Origin: Clostridiales bacterium
Lineage (GTDB): Bacteria; Bacillota; Clostridia; Saccharofermentanales; Saccharofermentanaceae
DNA length: 39,318 bases
Assembly: GCA_017515465.1 (NCBI GenBank)
Contig: JAFWFV010000029.1
Location: 1 to 39,318 of the forward strand
Direction: 5' to 3'
Shown piece by piece: positions 27,191 to 36,493 of the stretch. Within the stretch, counting starts at the first letter, position 1. Each line of letters begins with the position of its first letter. A program made the translations under genes and the position numbers. The notes beneath the pieces were generated by a model. That model had not been told where the DNA came from. It saw only the letters and a list, made by a program, of their open reading frames with translations, and ran no database searches.

Positions 27191-28207
27191 TTACTTATCC
27201 GTACGATCCGTCAAAGACCTGATCCTGCTGCACGCCAGATGGCATAACAGCGAAAGTAATATGGTGCCCGCTATAGAGAGTATTATCTGGATGACAGAAG
27301 GTAAGCCTGCAAAGGTTTCATAAGTCCTGAGATAGATCGCCAGGCGCATGTTGATAAGATAAAAAGGCAGGGATATCTTTCCCAGTAATGTCAGCATCCT
27401 GACTATTACATTCCCGTCAGATGCCTTGGACATCAGTGTGCCGCAGTATAGTGCCACGGCAGAAGCGATCAGTCCGTACATGAGCCTTTCGATCATTGAA
27501 TTGGGCACAACTGTAATTATGATATCTATAAATACAAAGGCTGATATACCCAATATAACGAAGGTCCTGGTCCCTATCCCGTCCCTGTTGTCCTTGATAA
27601 GCCTACCGACGCAAGCACCTGCGATAAAGACAGGGATCCTGGAAATGGCAATGCAAAATGGGAATTCAGCATCATAGAAAACCGACATCACGACGGAGAT
27701 CCCTGCAAAGAGCAATATCAATGAGATGTCAAATATGATAACGGCTTTAATGCTCTTTCTGATAGATCTGTGCAGGACCGGATAGAGCAGATAAAGAGGT
27801 ATTATAAGGGCCATGTACCAGTCGGTGGGATTTCCCGTAGTCCAGAAAAAAGTCCCCGTAAAGAGTCTTACGACATCTGTAACTGAATAGCCGCACGGAT
27901 ATGCGAAGATGACCAGTATCAGCAGGTATTCCGGCAGGATCCTCATAAATCTCCTCTTGTAGAACTGCAGGATCCTTCCGTCTTTTTCAAGGGAATAGTA
28001 GAGCCCCATTCCGGACAACAATAAAAAAATGTCGACCCCGAAATTACACAATTCGGAAAAGAACATCACGATGCTCTTACCGATACCTCCGAACGGAACT
28101 CCCAGGATCTGATAGTAATGCAGGACCATAATAATAACCGTGGCAACACCCATCAGTGCGCCACGGTGGTCACTTAAAGTCTTCAGTGAATATCGATCAC
28201 CGGACAT
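27191..28207 (-). CDS. Acyltransferase-3 (OafA/YrhL-like) membrane protein inserted in the ribosomal operon
   Basis: A 338-residue integral membrane O-acyltransferase, about ten hydrophobic segments. Family marks are the N-terminal LSDHRGALMGVATVIIMVLH (Arg and catalytic-type His), NFGVDIFLLLSGMGLYYSL and FYKRRFMRILPEYL. Members acylate sugars of surface polysaccharide, teichoic acid or peptidoglycan; the acceptor here is unknown. There is no extracellular SGNH domain. Its ATG shares a base with the infA stop (TAATG) and only a weak purine run (AAAAGAAAAAA) precedes it, so translation probably depends on infA. The coding DNA looks more AT-rich than the ribosomal genes around it, which hints at later insertion. 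Confidence 0.88.
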   Translation of the reverse strand: MSGDRYSLKTLSDHRGALMGVATVIIMVLHYYQILGVPFGGIGKSIVMFFSELCNFGVDIFLLLSGMGLYYSLEKDGRILQFYKRRFMRILPEYLLILVIFAYPCGYSVTDVVRLFTGTFFWTTGNPTDWYMALIIPLYLLYPVLHRSIRKSIKAVIIFDISLILLFAGISVVMSVFYDAEFPFCIAISRIPVFIAGACVGRLIKDNRDGIGTRTFVILGISAFVFIDIIITVVPNSMIERLMYGLIASAVALYCGTLMSKASDGNVIVRMLTLLGKISLPFYLINMRLAIYLRTYETFAGLPSVIQIILSIAGTILLSLLCHLACSRIRSLTDRTDK

Positions 28208-28434
28208 TATTTTTTCTTTTCGCCTCTCCAGGTGATCCTTCCTCTGGAAAGATCGTAAGGTGACAGTTCCATTGTTACCTTGTCTCCGGGCAGGATCTTG
28301 ATGTAGTTCTGACGGAGCTTTCCTGACAGGTGAGCCAGAACGATGTGTCCGCTCTCCAGCTTAACCTTGAATGTTGCATTGGGCAACGCTTCGTCAACAA
28401 TTCCCTCAACTTCGATTACATCCTCTTTTGACAT
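28207..28434 (-). CDS. infA: Translation initiation factor IF-1
   Basis: A 75-residue OB-fold factor that binds the 30S A site during initiation. [20 protein letters not shown] and [13 protein letters not shown] are diagnostic. It overlaps map by one base at its start (TAATG, after AGGAGG) and the acyltransferase by one base at its end. Confidence 0.98.
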   Translation of the reverse strand: MSKEDVIEVEGIVDEALPNATFKVKLESGHIVLAHLSGKLRQNYIKILPGDKVTMELSPYDLSRGRITWRGEKKK

Positions 28435-29198
28435 TAGTTTTCCTCCTCATAAGTTGTCATAACAGGGCCTTCTTCAGTTATCAGTATCGTATTCTCATAA
28501 TGGGCTGCGGGAAGTCCGTCTCTGGTTACGACTGTCCAGCCGTCACTGAGCATCTCGATCTCTTTCCTGCCCAATGTGATCATCGGTTCGATGCATATGG
28601 CCATTCCGGCCTTGAGCTTATATCCGTGTCCCGCCTTGCCGTAGTTCAGCACTTCGGGATCCTGGTGAAGCGATGTTCCTATGCCGTGGCCCGTCAGTTC
28701 CCTGACAACACCGTAGCCGAATCCCTCGCAGTATTCCTGGACGGCATGTCCTATGTCGCCGGTCCTCATTCCTGCCTTGGCATACTTCAGTCCTTCAAAG
28801 AATGACTGCTTTGTCCTGTCGACGAGATCCCTTACTTCCTGCTTAACGTCTCCGACCAGGTATGTTCTGCATGCATCGGAGTGGTAGCCCTCCAGTATGG
28901 CTCCGACATCTACTGATATGATGTCGCCGTCCCTTAAGATCCTCTTTTTGGAGGGGATGCCGTGAACGACCTCCTCATTGACGGATGCACAGATCGATCC
29001 GGGGAACGGAGGCTCTCCGTAGTTCAGGAATGAAGGGATAGCTCCCCTGCCCGTGATGATGTCATGTGCGATCTTGTCCACGTCATAAGTCGTCATGCCG
29101 GGCCTGATCTCTTTGTCTAACGTCCTGAAGACCTCCTTGAGGATATCTCCGGATGCCTTCATGAATTCAAATTCTTCTGCTGTCAGGATCTCAACCAT
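28434..29198 (-). CDS. map: Methionine aminopeptidase, type I
   Basis: Removes the N-terminal methionine from new proteins. It has 254 residues with all five metal ligands: Asp97, Asp108, His171, Glu204 and Glu235. AAAGG lies about 9 bases before ATG 29198; an in-frame ATG at 29228, 3 bases after adk, has no good ribosome-binding site and would add ten residues. Its stop overlaps the infA start. Confidence 0.95.
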   Translation of the reverse strand: MVEILTAEEFEFMKASGDILKEVFRTLDKEIRPGMTTYDVDKIAHDIITGRGAIPSFLNYGEPPFPGSICASVNEEVVHGIPSKKRILRDGDIISVDVGAILEGYHSDACRTYLVGDVKQEVRDLVDRTKQSFFEGLKYAKAGMRTGDIGHAVQEYCEGFGYGVVRELTGHGIGTSLHQDPEVLNYGKAGHGYKLKAGMAICIEPMITLGRKEIEMLSDGWTVVTRDGLPAAHYENTILITEEGPVMTTYEEEN

Positions 29199-29231
29199 TG
29201 GAAAAAACCTTTCTAAAAGCCCCGTCATCTG

Positions 29232-29882
29232 TTAACCGAGTGCCTTGAGGCCTTCCTCGATGGAGCGGATGCAGCTGTCGGAATCGACGTTGTTATCCCC
29301 CTCAACGATCAGACCCTTTGCCTGATAGAAATCGATAAGAGGCTTTGTGTTCTCATAATATGTCTTAAGTCTTGCAGCGACTGTCTCTTCGTTGTCGTCA
29401 GCTCTCTGAACGACCTTGCCGCCGCAGATATCGCATACGCCCTCAACCTTTGTGGGCTTGTACTTGACGTTGAAGCTGGCACCGCACTTCTCACATACTC
29501 TCCTGGATGTAACGCGGTCAGTGATGATCTGGTCATCTACTACGATGGAGATGACGGCATCGATCTTGTCACCTGACCTGGCCAGCATCTCGTCGAGAGC
29601 CTCAGCCTGGGCGATGGTCCTGGGGAAACCGTCAAGGATGTAGCCGTTTGCACAGTCAGCTTCCTTGAGCCTTGCCTCCACCATGCCGATGGTGATGGAA
29701 TCGGGAACCAGCTGTCCCTTGTCTATATAGCTCTTGGCCTCGAGACCCAGAGGTGTTCCGTTCTTGATGTTACTCCTGAAGATATCTCCGGTGGAGATAT
29801 GTGCGAGGCTGTACTTCTCTCTCAGTACCATTGCTGATGTACCCTTGCCTGAACCCGGTGCGCCGAGAATGATCAGTTTCAT
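29232..29882 (-). CDS. adk: Adenylate kinase, zinc-lid type
   Basis: Balances ATP + AMP and 2 ADP. It has 216 residues. The P-loop is GAPGSGKGT (7-15), the AMP site includes TGDIFR and DGFPRT, and the lid domain has four zinc cysteines at 130, 133, 150 and 153, typical of Gram-positive bacteria. AGGAGG precedes the ATG. It lies 21 bases after the second secY. Confidence 0.97.
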   Translation of the reverse strand: MKLIILGAPGSGKGTSAMVLREKYSLAHISTGDIFRSNIKNGTPLGLEAKSYIDKGQLVPDSITIGMVEARLKEADCANGYILDGFPRTIAQAEALDEMLARSGDKIDAVISIVVDDQIITDRVTSRRVCEKCGASFNVKYKPTKVEGVCDICGGKVVQRADDNEETVAARLKTYYENTKPLIDFYQAKGLIVEGDNNVDSDSCIRSIEEGLKALG

Positions 29883-29903
29883 AATACCGTCCTCCTGAAT
29901 TGA

Positions 29904-31214
29904 TTATTTGAAAGCTTTCGCTGTCTTTGTAGGCTTGGAATTCTTCTTCCTGTCCTCTTCCTCCTTGATGCCGTTGTCCAGCAGAAGGAGTATCTCGTTA
30001 ACGGTGGTGGACAGGATCACGACTGCGATGCCCGCATACCAGAAGCCTCTGATGGCGGGAATGAATGCGCCTATTACCATGGGGATCACACAGACTATGA
30101 AAAGGAATACTGCACCGGCATAGTTCATGTTGGCAAACATCTTTGTAAGGAACTGTGTTGTAGGCTTGCCGGGCTTGACGCCTGCTATGTATCCGCCGTT
30201 GGCCTTGAGCTCACCCGCGATCTCGCCGGGATTGAACTGCATTATGGAGAATGCAGTGGACAGTATTACCAGCAGGAATGCGAACAGGATCAGATAGCTG
30301 GGGCTGGTCATGAAATCGACGAAGCCTCTTACGACGCCGTTATCACTGCCGGGATTGAAGAATGCGATTATGAGGGCAGGAGTCGTCAGTATCATCATGG
30401 CATAGATGATGGGAAGGATGCCTGCCTGAGTGATCTTGATGGGAAGGGATGTGTTCTGTCCCATGTACTGCTTCATTCCGAAGCTCCTCTTGTTGAACAG
30501 GAGCTTGATCCTCCTCTCGGCACTCTGGATGTATACGCAGAATATGAGAGCAGCAACACCCAGGACTATGGCCAGGACCGTGAAGACTATTGCCCATACG
30601 ATGCCCAGCTTGTCACTGGAGAGTGTGTAGATCTTCTTAAGTACGTGAGGGATATTCCTGCAGATCATCGCAAAGATGACTACGGAAAAACCGTTGCCCA
30701 GGCCCTTGGAGGTGATGAGCTCACAGAACCAGGAAACGAGTGCTGAACCGATGGTAAAGCCAAGTACCGCCAGCACCATTGCCAGCCAGAAATTGATGTT
30801 GGTCGTAAGTGCGCTCCTGGAGCCGATTACCATGAGGAGCGAGAAGATGAAGCCTGCACCCAGTGCAGCCCATCTGGTATACTTTGTGATCCTCTTCTGA
30901 ACTGCCTCGCTCTGATAGGAAAGGTTCCTCAGTGCAGGGATTGCAGCAGTCAGGATCTGTACGATGATCATTCCGAAGAGATAAGGGTAAACGGATAATG
31001 TGACGATGGACGCATTATATGCGGCCTTGCCTGATACGATGCCGATAAGAGCTCCCACATCTCCCCATGAACGGACGATATCTGAGAAGCGTCCGACATT
31101 TACGCCCGGCGCGGGCACCAGTGTTGCGATCATTATGATCGTTACGAATAGTAGTGTATAAAGAAGTTTCTTGCGCAGTTCAGGGATCTGAAATGCTTTG
31201 ACAAGACTGGTCAT
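29904..31214 (-). CDS. Second, divergent SecY-family translocon protein
   Basis: A 436-residue protein with ten predicted membrane segments, collinear with the canonical SecY immediately upstream. Shared SecY marks are LRKKLLYTLLFV, GLGNGFSVVIFA, AERRIKLLFNKRS, ITQAGILPIIYA and FNPGEIAGELKANGG. It differs at functional points: the plug/TM2 region is VSGKAAYNASIVTLSVYPY, and the C5-loop arginine (GIRAGKPT in its neighbour) is lysine (GVKPGKPT). The C-terminal tail is longer and Lys/Glu-rich. It has its own ribosome-binding site (CGGAGG), promoter and a terminator ahead of it. It may be a specialised translocon; no accessory SecA2 or Asp protein is encoded here. Confidence 0.93.
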   Translation of the reverse strand: MTSLVKAFQIPELRKKLLYTLLFVTIIMIATLVPAPGVNVGRFSDIVRSWGDVGALIGIVSGKAAYNASIVTLSVYPYLFGMIIVQILTAAIPALRNLSYQSEAVQKRITKYTRWAALGAGFIFSLLMVIGSRSALTTNINFWLAMVLAVLGFTIGSALVSWFCELITSKGLGNGFSVVIFAMICRNIPHVLKKIYTLSSDKLGIVWAIVFTVLAIVLGVAALIFCVYIQSAERRIKLLFNKRSFGMKQYMGQNTSLPIKITQAGILPIIYAMMILTTPALIIAFFNPGSDNGVVRGFVDFMTSPSYLILFAFLLVILSTAFSIMQFNPGEIAGELKANGGYIAGVKPGKPTTQFLTKMFANMNYAGAVFLFIVCVIPMVIGAFIPAIRGFWYAGIAVVILSTTVNEILLLLDNGIKEEEDRKKNSKPTKTAKAFK

Positions 31215-31264
31215 TATTTATCCTCCGCCCTGATCTTTACGCCGTTTGGCGCTGTAACTCATCT

Positions 31265-31276
31265 ATTATAATAGCA
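31265..31276 (-). promoter_or_regulatory. Candidate promoter of the secY2-adk-map-infA-acyltransferase unit
   Basis: Minus-strand TGCTATTATAAT holds both an extended -10 (TGC then TATTAT) and a consensus TATAAT (31270-31265), about 50 bases before the second secY start and 33 bases after the terminator's T-tract. The -35 region is a long A-rich run. Confidence 0.55.
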
Positions 31277-31308
31277 ATTCCCTTTTTTTTCATTATTTTT
31301 TTATATAA

Positions 31309-31345
31309 GAGACAAAAACAGAGGCTGCCTTTGCAAGACAGCCTC
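31309..31345 (-). terminator. Terminator between the two secY genes
   Basis: Minus-strand stem of about 11 pairs, GAGGCTGTCTT / AAGGCAGCCTC (31345-31335 and 31331-31321, one G-U pair), a 3-base loop, then TGTTTTTGTC. It lies 28 bases after the canonical secY stop and ends the S10-spc transcript, at least in part. Confidence 0.85.
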
Positions 31346-31373
31346 GTTATTATGCTTTATTTCCCGTGGGGGA

Positions 31374-32720
31374 TCATTTCCTTCTGCCCTTGAGCAGACC
31401 CATGTCATCGAGGAATCCCTTAGGGCTCCTGACCTCGAGTTCACTCTCGACCTGGTTGATCAGGTCATTGGCAACACCCGTAAGGATGAGGACTGATGTT
31501 CCTGCGAACCATACATTCTGCAGACCCGTAAGGATGCCTACTACTGTAGGAACGATACAAACGAGTGAAAGGAAGAATGCATCTACCCAGTTCAGTCTGT
31601 GTGCAACCTGAGCGATGAAATCAGATGTAGGCTTACCTGCTCTGATACCGCTTATCGCACCACCGTTCTTATTGATGTTGTTGGCGATCTCGATCGGATG
31701 GAACTGGATCGCTGAATAGAAGAAAGTGAATCCGATGATGAGCAGGAAGTAGATTATGTAGTAGTAAACACTTCCTGTGAACTCACTGCCAAACCACTTT
31801 GCAACAGCATTGTCGCTGTTCCTGAAGAAGAACGTTACGACCATGGAAGGGATCGCCAGGATACTCATCGCGAAGATGACAGGCATAACGCCTGACTGGT
31901 TGACCTTCAAAGGAATGTAATCCTTGTTGCCGCCACGCTGGCTTCTGCCGATGACCTTCTTGGAGTACTGAACGGTGAGTCTTCTCTCAGCGTTCTGTAC
32001 GTAGATTACGAATACGATGATGGCAACTGCAACGATCGCAACTGCGACGAACATCAGTATTCCCATTACTATTCCGAGAACCCTGTTATCGAAGAAGGAG
32101 CTGACATCAACTGCCTTCAGATAGAGGGTCTTGGCCATATCGGGAAGTCTTGTAACGATACCTGCAAAGATGATGAGTGATACACCGTTGCCGATTCCGA
32201 TATCATTGATCTTCTCACCGAGCCATACAACAAGACATGTACCTGCGGTAAATGACAGGACTACCAGTATCGCATTGAGCCATGTGGGCAGAGTGGATAC
32301 CATGGCGGATCTTGTTGAATAGCAGAAGAGACAAGCCTGTACAAAAGCCAAGCCGACTGCAGAATATCTCGTGATCTTAGTGATCTTCTTCCTGCCGGCT
32401 TCACCTTCCTTGGACATATCCTCCAATGCGGGGATTACGACCTGAAGGAGCTGGATGATGATGGATGCGTTGATGTAAGGAGAGATACCCATCGCAAATA
32501 TCGTTGCGTGGAACAGTCCGCCACCTGATACGAAGTCCATGATGCTTCCAAGCTGGCCCCACTGACGGACCAGTTCGGAGAACTTTTCACCATCGAGGCC
32601 GGGTACGGGAACGAGTCCTCCCAGCATGAAGATGCCGAGGATCAAAAAGGTATAAAGCAATCTTTTACGTATACTTTCAACGCGAAAAGCGTTTACTGCG
32701 GTATCGAAAATACCTCTCAT
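31374..32720 (-). CDS. secY: Protein translocase subunit SecY, canonical
   Basis: The channel of the general Sec pathway. It has 448 residues and ten membrane segments. The plug region is VSGGGLFHATIFAMGISPYI, with IASIIIQLL-like TM2, GIGNGVSLIIFA, AERRLTVQYSKKVIG, VNQSGVMPVIFAMS and the C5 loop GIRAGKPTSDFI, with the conserved Arg needed for SecA action. It starts 3 bases after rplO, with AGGAGG inside the rplO tail, the standard spc-operon arrangement. Confidence 0.97.
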   Translation of the reverse strand: MRGIFDTAVNAFRVESIRKRLLYTFLILGIFMLGGLVPVPGLDGEKFSELVRQWGQLGSIMDFVSGGGLFHATIFAMGISPYINASIIIQLLQVVIPALEDMSKEGEAGRKKITKITRYSAVGLAFVQACLFCYSTRSAMVSTLPTWLNAILVVLSFTAGTCLVVWLGEKINDIGIGNGVSLIIFAGIVTRLPDMAKTLYLKAVDVSSFFDNRVLGIVMGILMFVAVAIVAVAIIVFVIYVQNAERRLTVQYSKKVIGRSQRGGNKDYIPLKVNQSGVMPVIFAMSILAIPSMVVTFFFRNSDNAVAKWFGSEFTGSVYYYIIYFLLIIGFTFFYSAIQFHPIEIANNINKNGGAISGIRAGKPTSDFIAQVAHRLNWVDAFFLSLVCIVPTVVGILTGLQNVWFAGTSVLILTGVANDLINQVESELEVRSPKGFLDDMGLLKGRRK

Positions 32721-32723
32721 ACC

Positions 32724-33167
32724 TTAAACCTCCTGTGCTGAGCCTCCAGCCTTCTCAATCTTTTCCTTTGCTGACTGAGTAAACTTAGCAGCCTTTACAT
32801 CGAGCTTCTTTGTAAGATCACCGTTGCCGAGGATCTTTACGCCGTCGTTGATCTTGGGGAGTGTGATGATGCCTGCTTCTGCAAGTGACTTTGCTGTAAC
32901 CTCAGCACCGTTGTCCAGTCTCTCGAGATCGGATACGTTTACTTCGATGTAAGAAGGTGCGAAACGCTTATTGTTAAAGCCACGCTTAGGCAGACGTCTG
33001 TAAAGAGGCATCTGACCACCTTCGAAACCGGGACGTACGCCACCGCCGGAACGGGCATTCTGACCCTTGTGTCCGCGGCCTGCAGTCTTTCCGTTTCCGG
33101 AACCTGCACCACGACCCTTACGGTATGCGGCCTTGTTGCCGCTTGAAGTCATTTCATTGAGCTTCAT
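32724..33167 (-). CDS. rplO: 50S ribosomal protein L15
   Basis: Late-assembly large-subunit protein. It has 147 residues: [20 protein letters not shown], the Gly-rich [20 protein letters not shown] and [12 protein letters not shown] are diagnostic. It lies between rpmD and secY. Confidence 0.97.
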   Translation of the reverse strand: MKLNEMTSSGNKAAYRKGRGAGSGNGKTAGRGHKGQNARSGGGVRPGFEGGQMPLYRRLPKRGFNNKRFAPSYIEVNVSDLERLDNGAEVTAKSLAEAGIITLPKINDGVKILGNGDLTKKLDVKAAKFTQSAKEKIEKAGGSAQEV

Positions 33168-33182
33168 TGAACCTTACCTCCA

Positions 33183-33362
33183 TCAAACTTCTTCAACAGA
33201 AACGTAGTTCACAGCTGTCTTGATCATGCCGCGAATCGCTTCGTTGTCAGGCTGTTCTACTGTCTGGCCGATCTTCTTGAGACCTAATGCTGCAACAGTA
33301 GCCTTGGGCTTTCTCTGAGCCTTGTTAGTACTCTTTACGAGTGTAATCTTTAAGTTTGCCAT
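33183..33362 (-). CDS. rpmD: 50S ribosomal protein L30
   Basis: A 59-residue L30. MANLKITLVKSTNKAQRKPK and ATVAALGLKKIGQTVEQPDN match the family. It starts 14 bases after rpsE with a GGAGGG-type site and ends 15 bases before rplO. Confidence 0.96.
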   Translation of the reverse strand: MANLKITLVKSTNKAQRKPKATVAALGLKKIGQTVEQPDNEAIRGMIKTAVNYVSVEEV

Positions 33363-33376
33363 GAATACACCCTCCC

Positions 33377-33892
33377 TTAACCGATCTCTTCTACTGTCTT
33401 GCCGCGGAGTCTTGCAACTTCCTCAGCAGACTTGAGACTCTTAAGTCCCTCGATAGTAGCATTAACCATGTTGTTAGGGTTGTTGGAACCGATGGACTTT
33501 GTACGGATATCCTTGATGCCTGCGAGCTCGCATACTGAACGTACGGGACCACCTGCAATGACACCTGTACCTGATGCAGCGGGCTTCATGACGATCTTGG
33601 AAGCACTGTAGAGACCAAGTGTCTCGTGAGGAATGGTTCCGTTAAGGATAGTAACCTCAACGATATTCTTCTTAGCTTCCTCGATACCCTTACGGATAGC
33701 CTCGGGAACCTCAGCAGCCTTGCCGATGCCCTTACCGATGTGACCATTGCGGTCGCCAACGATAACGAGAGCAGCAAAACGCATATTCTTACCGCCTTTT
33801 ACGGTCTTAGAGACACGGCCGATGTGAAGAACTCTCTCCTCGTAGCCGCCTTCATTCTCTCTGGAATAACTGTTTTTAGAATCAAAAGCCAT
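33377..33892 (-). CDS. rpsE: 30S ribosomal protein S5
   Basis: Small-subunit protein involved in decoding accuracy. It has 171 residues. The double-stranded RNA-binding-like N-terminal domain is [20 protein letters not shown], followed by [20 protein letters not shown]; the C-terminal domain is [19 protein letters not shown]. Confidence 0.98.
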   Translation of the reverse strand: MAFDSKNSYSRENEGGYEERVLHIGRVSKTVKGGKNMRFAALVIVGDRNGHIGKGIGKAAEVPEAIRKGIEEAKKNIVEVTILNGTIPHETLGLYSASKIVMKPAASGTGVIAGGPVRSVCELAGIKDIRTKSIGSNNPNNMVNATIEGLKSLKSAEEVARLRGKTVEEIG

Positions 33893-33910
33893 TTAATTTA
33901 CTCCTTCCGC

Positions 33911-34279
33911 TTAGAATGAGAGACCGGCTTCTCTTGCCGCCTCTGCCAATGCTGCTACTCTTCCGTGATAGAGGTATCCGCCACGGTCGAATACAACTTC
34001 CTTGACCTCTTTAGCCTGTGCGCGCTCTGCAACGAGCTTGCCAACGAGCTTAGCTGTCTCGATGTTGCCGCAGTTGTTTACTGCAGACTTAACATCCTTG
34101 TCAAGTGAAGAAGCGCTGGCGATGGTCTGTCCCGTTACGTCATCTATGACCTGTGCATAGATGTGTGCGTTACTTCTGTAAACGCAGAGACGGGGGCACT
34201 CTGTTGTTCCGGAGATCTTCTTTCTAACACGAACGTGCTTTCTCTTACGGATCTCGTTCTTATCGATCTTGTTAATCAT
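33911..34279 (-). CDS. rplR: 50S ribosomal protein L18
   Basis: 5S rRNA-binding protein. It has 122 residues. The basic N-terminus ([20 protein letters not shown]) and [18 protein letters not shown] and [20 protein letters not shown] identify it. Confidence 0.98.
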   Translation of the reverse strand: MINKIDKNEIRKRKHVRVRKKISGTTECPRLCVYRSNAHIYAQVIDDVTGQTIASASSLDKDVKSAVNNCGNIETAKLVGKLVAERAQAKEVKEVVFDRGGYLYHGRVAALAEAAREAGLSF

Positions 34280-34299
34280 TTGACTATTACCCCCTTACC

Positions 34300-34842
34300 T
34301 TACTTCTTAGCACCGGTCTTACCTTCCTTAACGATAAGATGCTCATCGGCATACTTGATACCCTTGCTCTTATAAACGTCAGGAATTCTGAACGAACGGA
34401 TCTTTGCTGCTGTCTCGCCAACGAGCTGCTTGTCTGCGCCCTTAACGATGACCTTGTCCTGAGAAGGAACCTCAATGGTGATACCCTTGGGTTCTACGAT
34501 CTCGATGGGGTGGGAATAACCGAGGTTGAATACAACCTTGTTGCCCTGCTTTGTTGCCTTGTAACCTACACCGTTGATCTGGAGTTCCTTGGAGAATCCC
34601 TCGGAAACACCTACAACCATGTTGTTAATGAGTGCTCTTGTCAGACCGTGAAGTGCTCTGTGCTCCTTCTCGTCTGAAGGTCTCTCAACCGTGATAACGC
34701 CTGCATCCAGCTTAACTGTCATGTCAGGATGTACATCGAGCTCCAGTGTCTCTTTTGCACCCTTAACAGTAACGTGCTGTCCGTCGATCTTTACATCAAC
34801 GCCTGCAGGAATTGTGATCGGTTTTCTACCAATTCTTGACAT
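34300..34842 (-). CDS. rplF: 50S ribosomal protein L6
   Basis: Large-subunit protein near the factor-binding site. It has 180 residues: MSRIGRKPITIPAGVDVKID at the start and IRSFRIPDVYKSKGIKYADE near the end. AGGAGG precedes the ATG. The 124-base gap to rpsH holds two RNA hairpins. Confidence 0.98.
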   Translation of the reverse strand: MSRIGRKPITIPAGVDVKIDGQHVTVKGAKETLELDVHPDMTVKLDAGVITVERPSDEKEHRALHGLTRALINNMVVGVSEGFSKELQINGVGYKATKQGNKVVFNLGYSHPIEIVEPKGITIEVPSQDKVIVKGADKQLVGETAAKIRSFRIPDVYKSKGIKYADEHLIVKEGKTGAKK

Positions 34843-34882
34843 ATTATTTTTCCTCCTGCTCTTAAGATTGTGCGCCCTATGT

Positions 34883-34956
34883 GACCCTAAGGTATGTCCG
34901 CCTCAAGGTCAGACGCTTTTCAGAGTGTATATATAGCCGGGACCTTAACAGGTCCC
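34883..34956 (-). promoter_or_regulatory. Two RNA hairpins in the rpsH-rplF gap
   Basis: The first on the minus strand is GGGACCT / AGGTCCC (34956-34950, 34945-34939), 7 perfect pairs and a 4-base loop. The second is GACCTTGAGG / CCTTAGGGTC (34910-34901, 34892-34883), 10 pairs with two G-U and an 8-base loop. Neither is followed by a T-tract. The structured leader sits directly before rplF and could be a regulatory or processing element. Confidence 0.5.
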
Positions 34957-34966
34957 AAAGCTATTA

Positions 34967-35362
34967 TTACCATACGTATGCGAGAACCTCGCCGCCTACA
35001 CCAAGCTTCCTGGCCTTCTTGTCAGTCATGACTCCCTTTGATGTGGAGATGATGGCAATACCGAGACCGCCCAAAACGTTAGGAAGGTTTTCCTTGTCAG
35101 CGTAAGCACGGAGACCCGGCTTGGAAATCCTCTTGATGCCGGAGATAACGTGCTTCTTGCCGGAATACTTCAGTGTGATTGTGATCATACCCTGCTTGTT
35201 GTCCTCAGCTACATCGAAACCAGCGATGTAACCCTCATCCAAAAGGATCTGAGCGATAGCCTTCTTAAGATTGGATGCAGGAACCTCAACTGTAGGGTGA
35301 CCTGCGTTACCTGCATTACGAATTCTCGTAAGCATATCTGCAATTGCATCTGTGATCTGCAT
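34967..35362 (-). CDS. rpsH: 30S ribosomal protein S8
   Basis: Primary 16S rRNA-binding protein and known spc-operon autoregulator in E. coli. It has 131 residues: [20 protein letters not shown] at the start, and [20 protein letters not shown] near the C-terminus. Confidence 0.98.
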   Translation of the reverse strand: MQITDAIADMLTRIRNAGNAGHPTVEVPASNLKKAIAQILLDEGYIAGFDVAEDNKQGMITITLKYSGKKHVISGIKRISKPGLRAYADKENLPNVLGGLGIAIISTSKGVMTDKKARKLGVGGEVLAYVW

Positions 35363-35388
35363 TATTCTTTCCTCCTATCCTTTCAGAC

Positions 35389-35574
35389 TTACCAGCTGGC
35401 CTTCTTAACACCGGGGATCTCGCCCTTGTATGCAAGATCACGGAAGCAGAGACGGCATACACCGTACTTACGGATGTATGAGTGAGGTCTGCCACAGATC
35501 TTGCAACGGTTGTGCTGCTGTGTAGAAAACTTAGGAGTCCTCTGTGATTTGTTAATCATTGACTTCTTAGCCAT
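35389..35574 (-). CDS. rpsN: 30S ribosomal protein S14, zinc type
   Basis: A 61-residue short S14 with four zinc cysteines at 24, 27, 40 and 43 (CKIC...CRLC), the form encoded in the spc operon of most Gram-positive bacteria. Confidence 0.98.
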   Translation of the reverse strand: MAKKSMINKSQRTPKFSTQQHNRCKICGRPHSYIRKYGVCRLCFRDLAYKGEIPGVKKASW

Positions 35575-35588
35575 TTATATTTCCTCCA

Positions 35589-36128
35589 TTACTTACGGAA
35601 CGGCATTCCGATTAACTTGAGAAGCTCGAAAGCCTCTTCGTCCGTCTGTGCTGTTGTTACGATGATGATATCCATACCACGGATCTTATCGATCTTATCG
35701 TACTCGATCTCAGGGAACATGAGCTGCTCCTTGATACCCATAGCATAGTTACCGTGACCGTCGAAGGAATTAGGATTGATACCGCGGAAGTCACGAACTC
35801 GGGGAAGAGCGATGCTGATGAGCTTGTCGAGGAAGTAGTACATGTTCTCTCCACGAAGCGTTACCTTGCATCCGATCTTCATTCCGTCTCTGAGCTTGAA
35901 TGCAGCGACTGACTTGGAAGCTACTGTAGCAATAGGCTTCTGTCCTGCGATAATGCCCATATCACGCATAGCGTTATCCAATGCCTTGGGGTTGTCCTTA
36001 ACTTCACCCAATCCCATGTTCAGAACGATCTTCTCGATCTTAGGGATCTGCATTACGGAATCATACTTAAATGTCTCAGCCAAAGCCGGTGCGACTTCAG
36101 ATGTGTACTTTTCTTTTAATCTGGACAT
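35589..36128 (-). CDS. rplE: 50S ribosomal protein L5
   Basis: 5S rRNA-binding protein at the central protuberance. It has 179 residues: [40 protein letters not shown] and [20 protein letters not shown] are diagnostic. Confidence 0.98.
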   Translation of the reverse strand: MSRLKEKYTSEVAPALAETFKYDSVMQIPKIEKIVLNMGLGEVKDNPKALDNAMRDMGIIAGQKPIATVASKSVAAFKLRDGMKIGCKVTLRGENMYYFLDKLISIALPRVRDFRGINPNSFDGHGNYAMGIKEQLMFPEIEYDKIDKIRGMDIIIVTTAQTDEEAFELLKLIGMPFRK

Positions 36129-36132
36129 CTAC

Positions 36133-36480
36133 TTACTCCCCCTTAGCTTTCTTGACTGTGTTGAGAACTTCACCGGACTTCTTTGCGATACGGTCCTTGG
36201 AGCCGTCCTCATTTACCTTGTAACCTACTCTTGTAGCGTTACCTGTCTTGGGATCTACCAACATTACGTTAGAAGCATCGATAGAACCCTCTCTCTCGAT
36301 GATGCCTGAAGGAGAAGTCTGTGTTCTAGCCTTCTGGTGCTTCTTGATCATGTTAACGCCTTCAACATAGATCCTTCCGCTCTCAGGCTCTACCATGAGA
36401 ACCTTACCTGTCTTGCCCTTGTCCTTACCGGAAATGACAACGACCTGATCATCCTTCTTAACGTGAATCTTCTTAGCCAT
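36133..36480 (-). CDS. rplX: 50S ribosomal protein L24
   Basis: Assembly initiator protein of the large subunit with a KOW motif ([20 protein letters not shown]). It has 115 residues, slightly longer than the usual ~103 because of a Lys-rich C-terminus. Confidence 0.97.
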   Translation of the reverse strand: MAKKIHVKKDDQVVVISGKDKGKTGKVLMVEPESGRIYVEGVNMIKKHQKARTQTSPSGIIEREGSIDASNVMLVDPKTGNATRVGYKVNEDGSKDRIAKKSGEVLNTVKKAKGE

Positions 36481-36493
36481 TTGTCATACCTCC

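Noticed and set aside
26480..27247. 255-codon plus-strand open frame spanning rpmJ, its leader and rpsM
   Set aside because: It runs antisense to two certain ribosomal genes and has no domain; its length comes from the low stop density of the leader.
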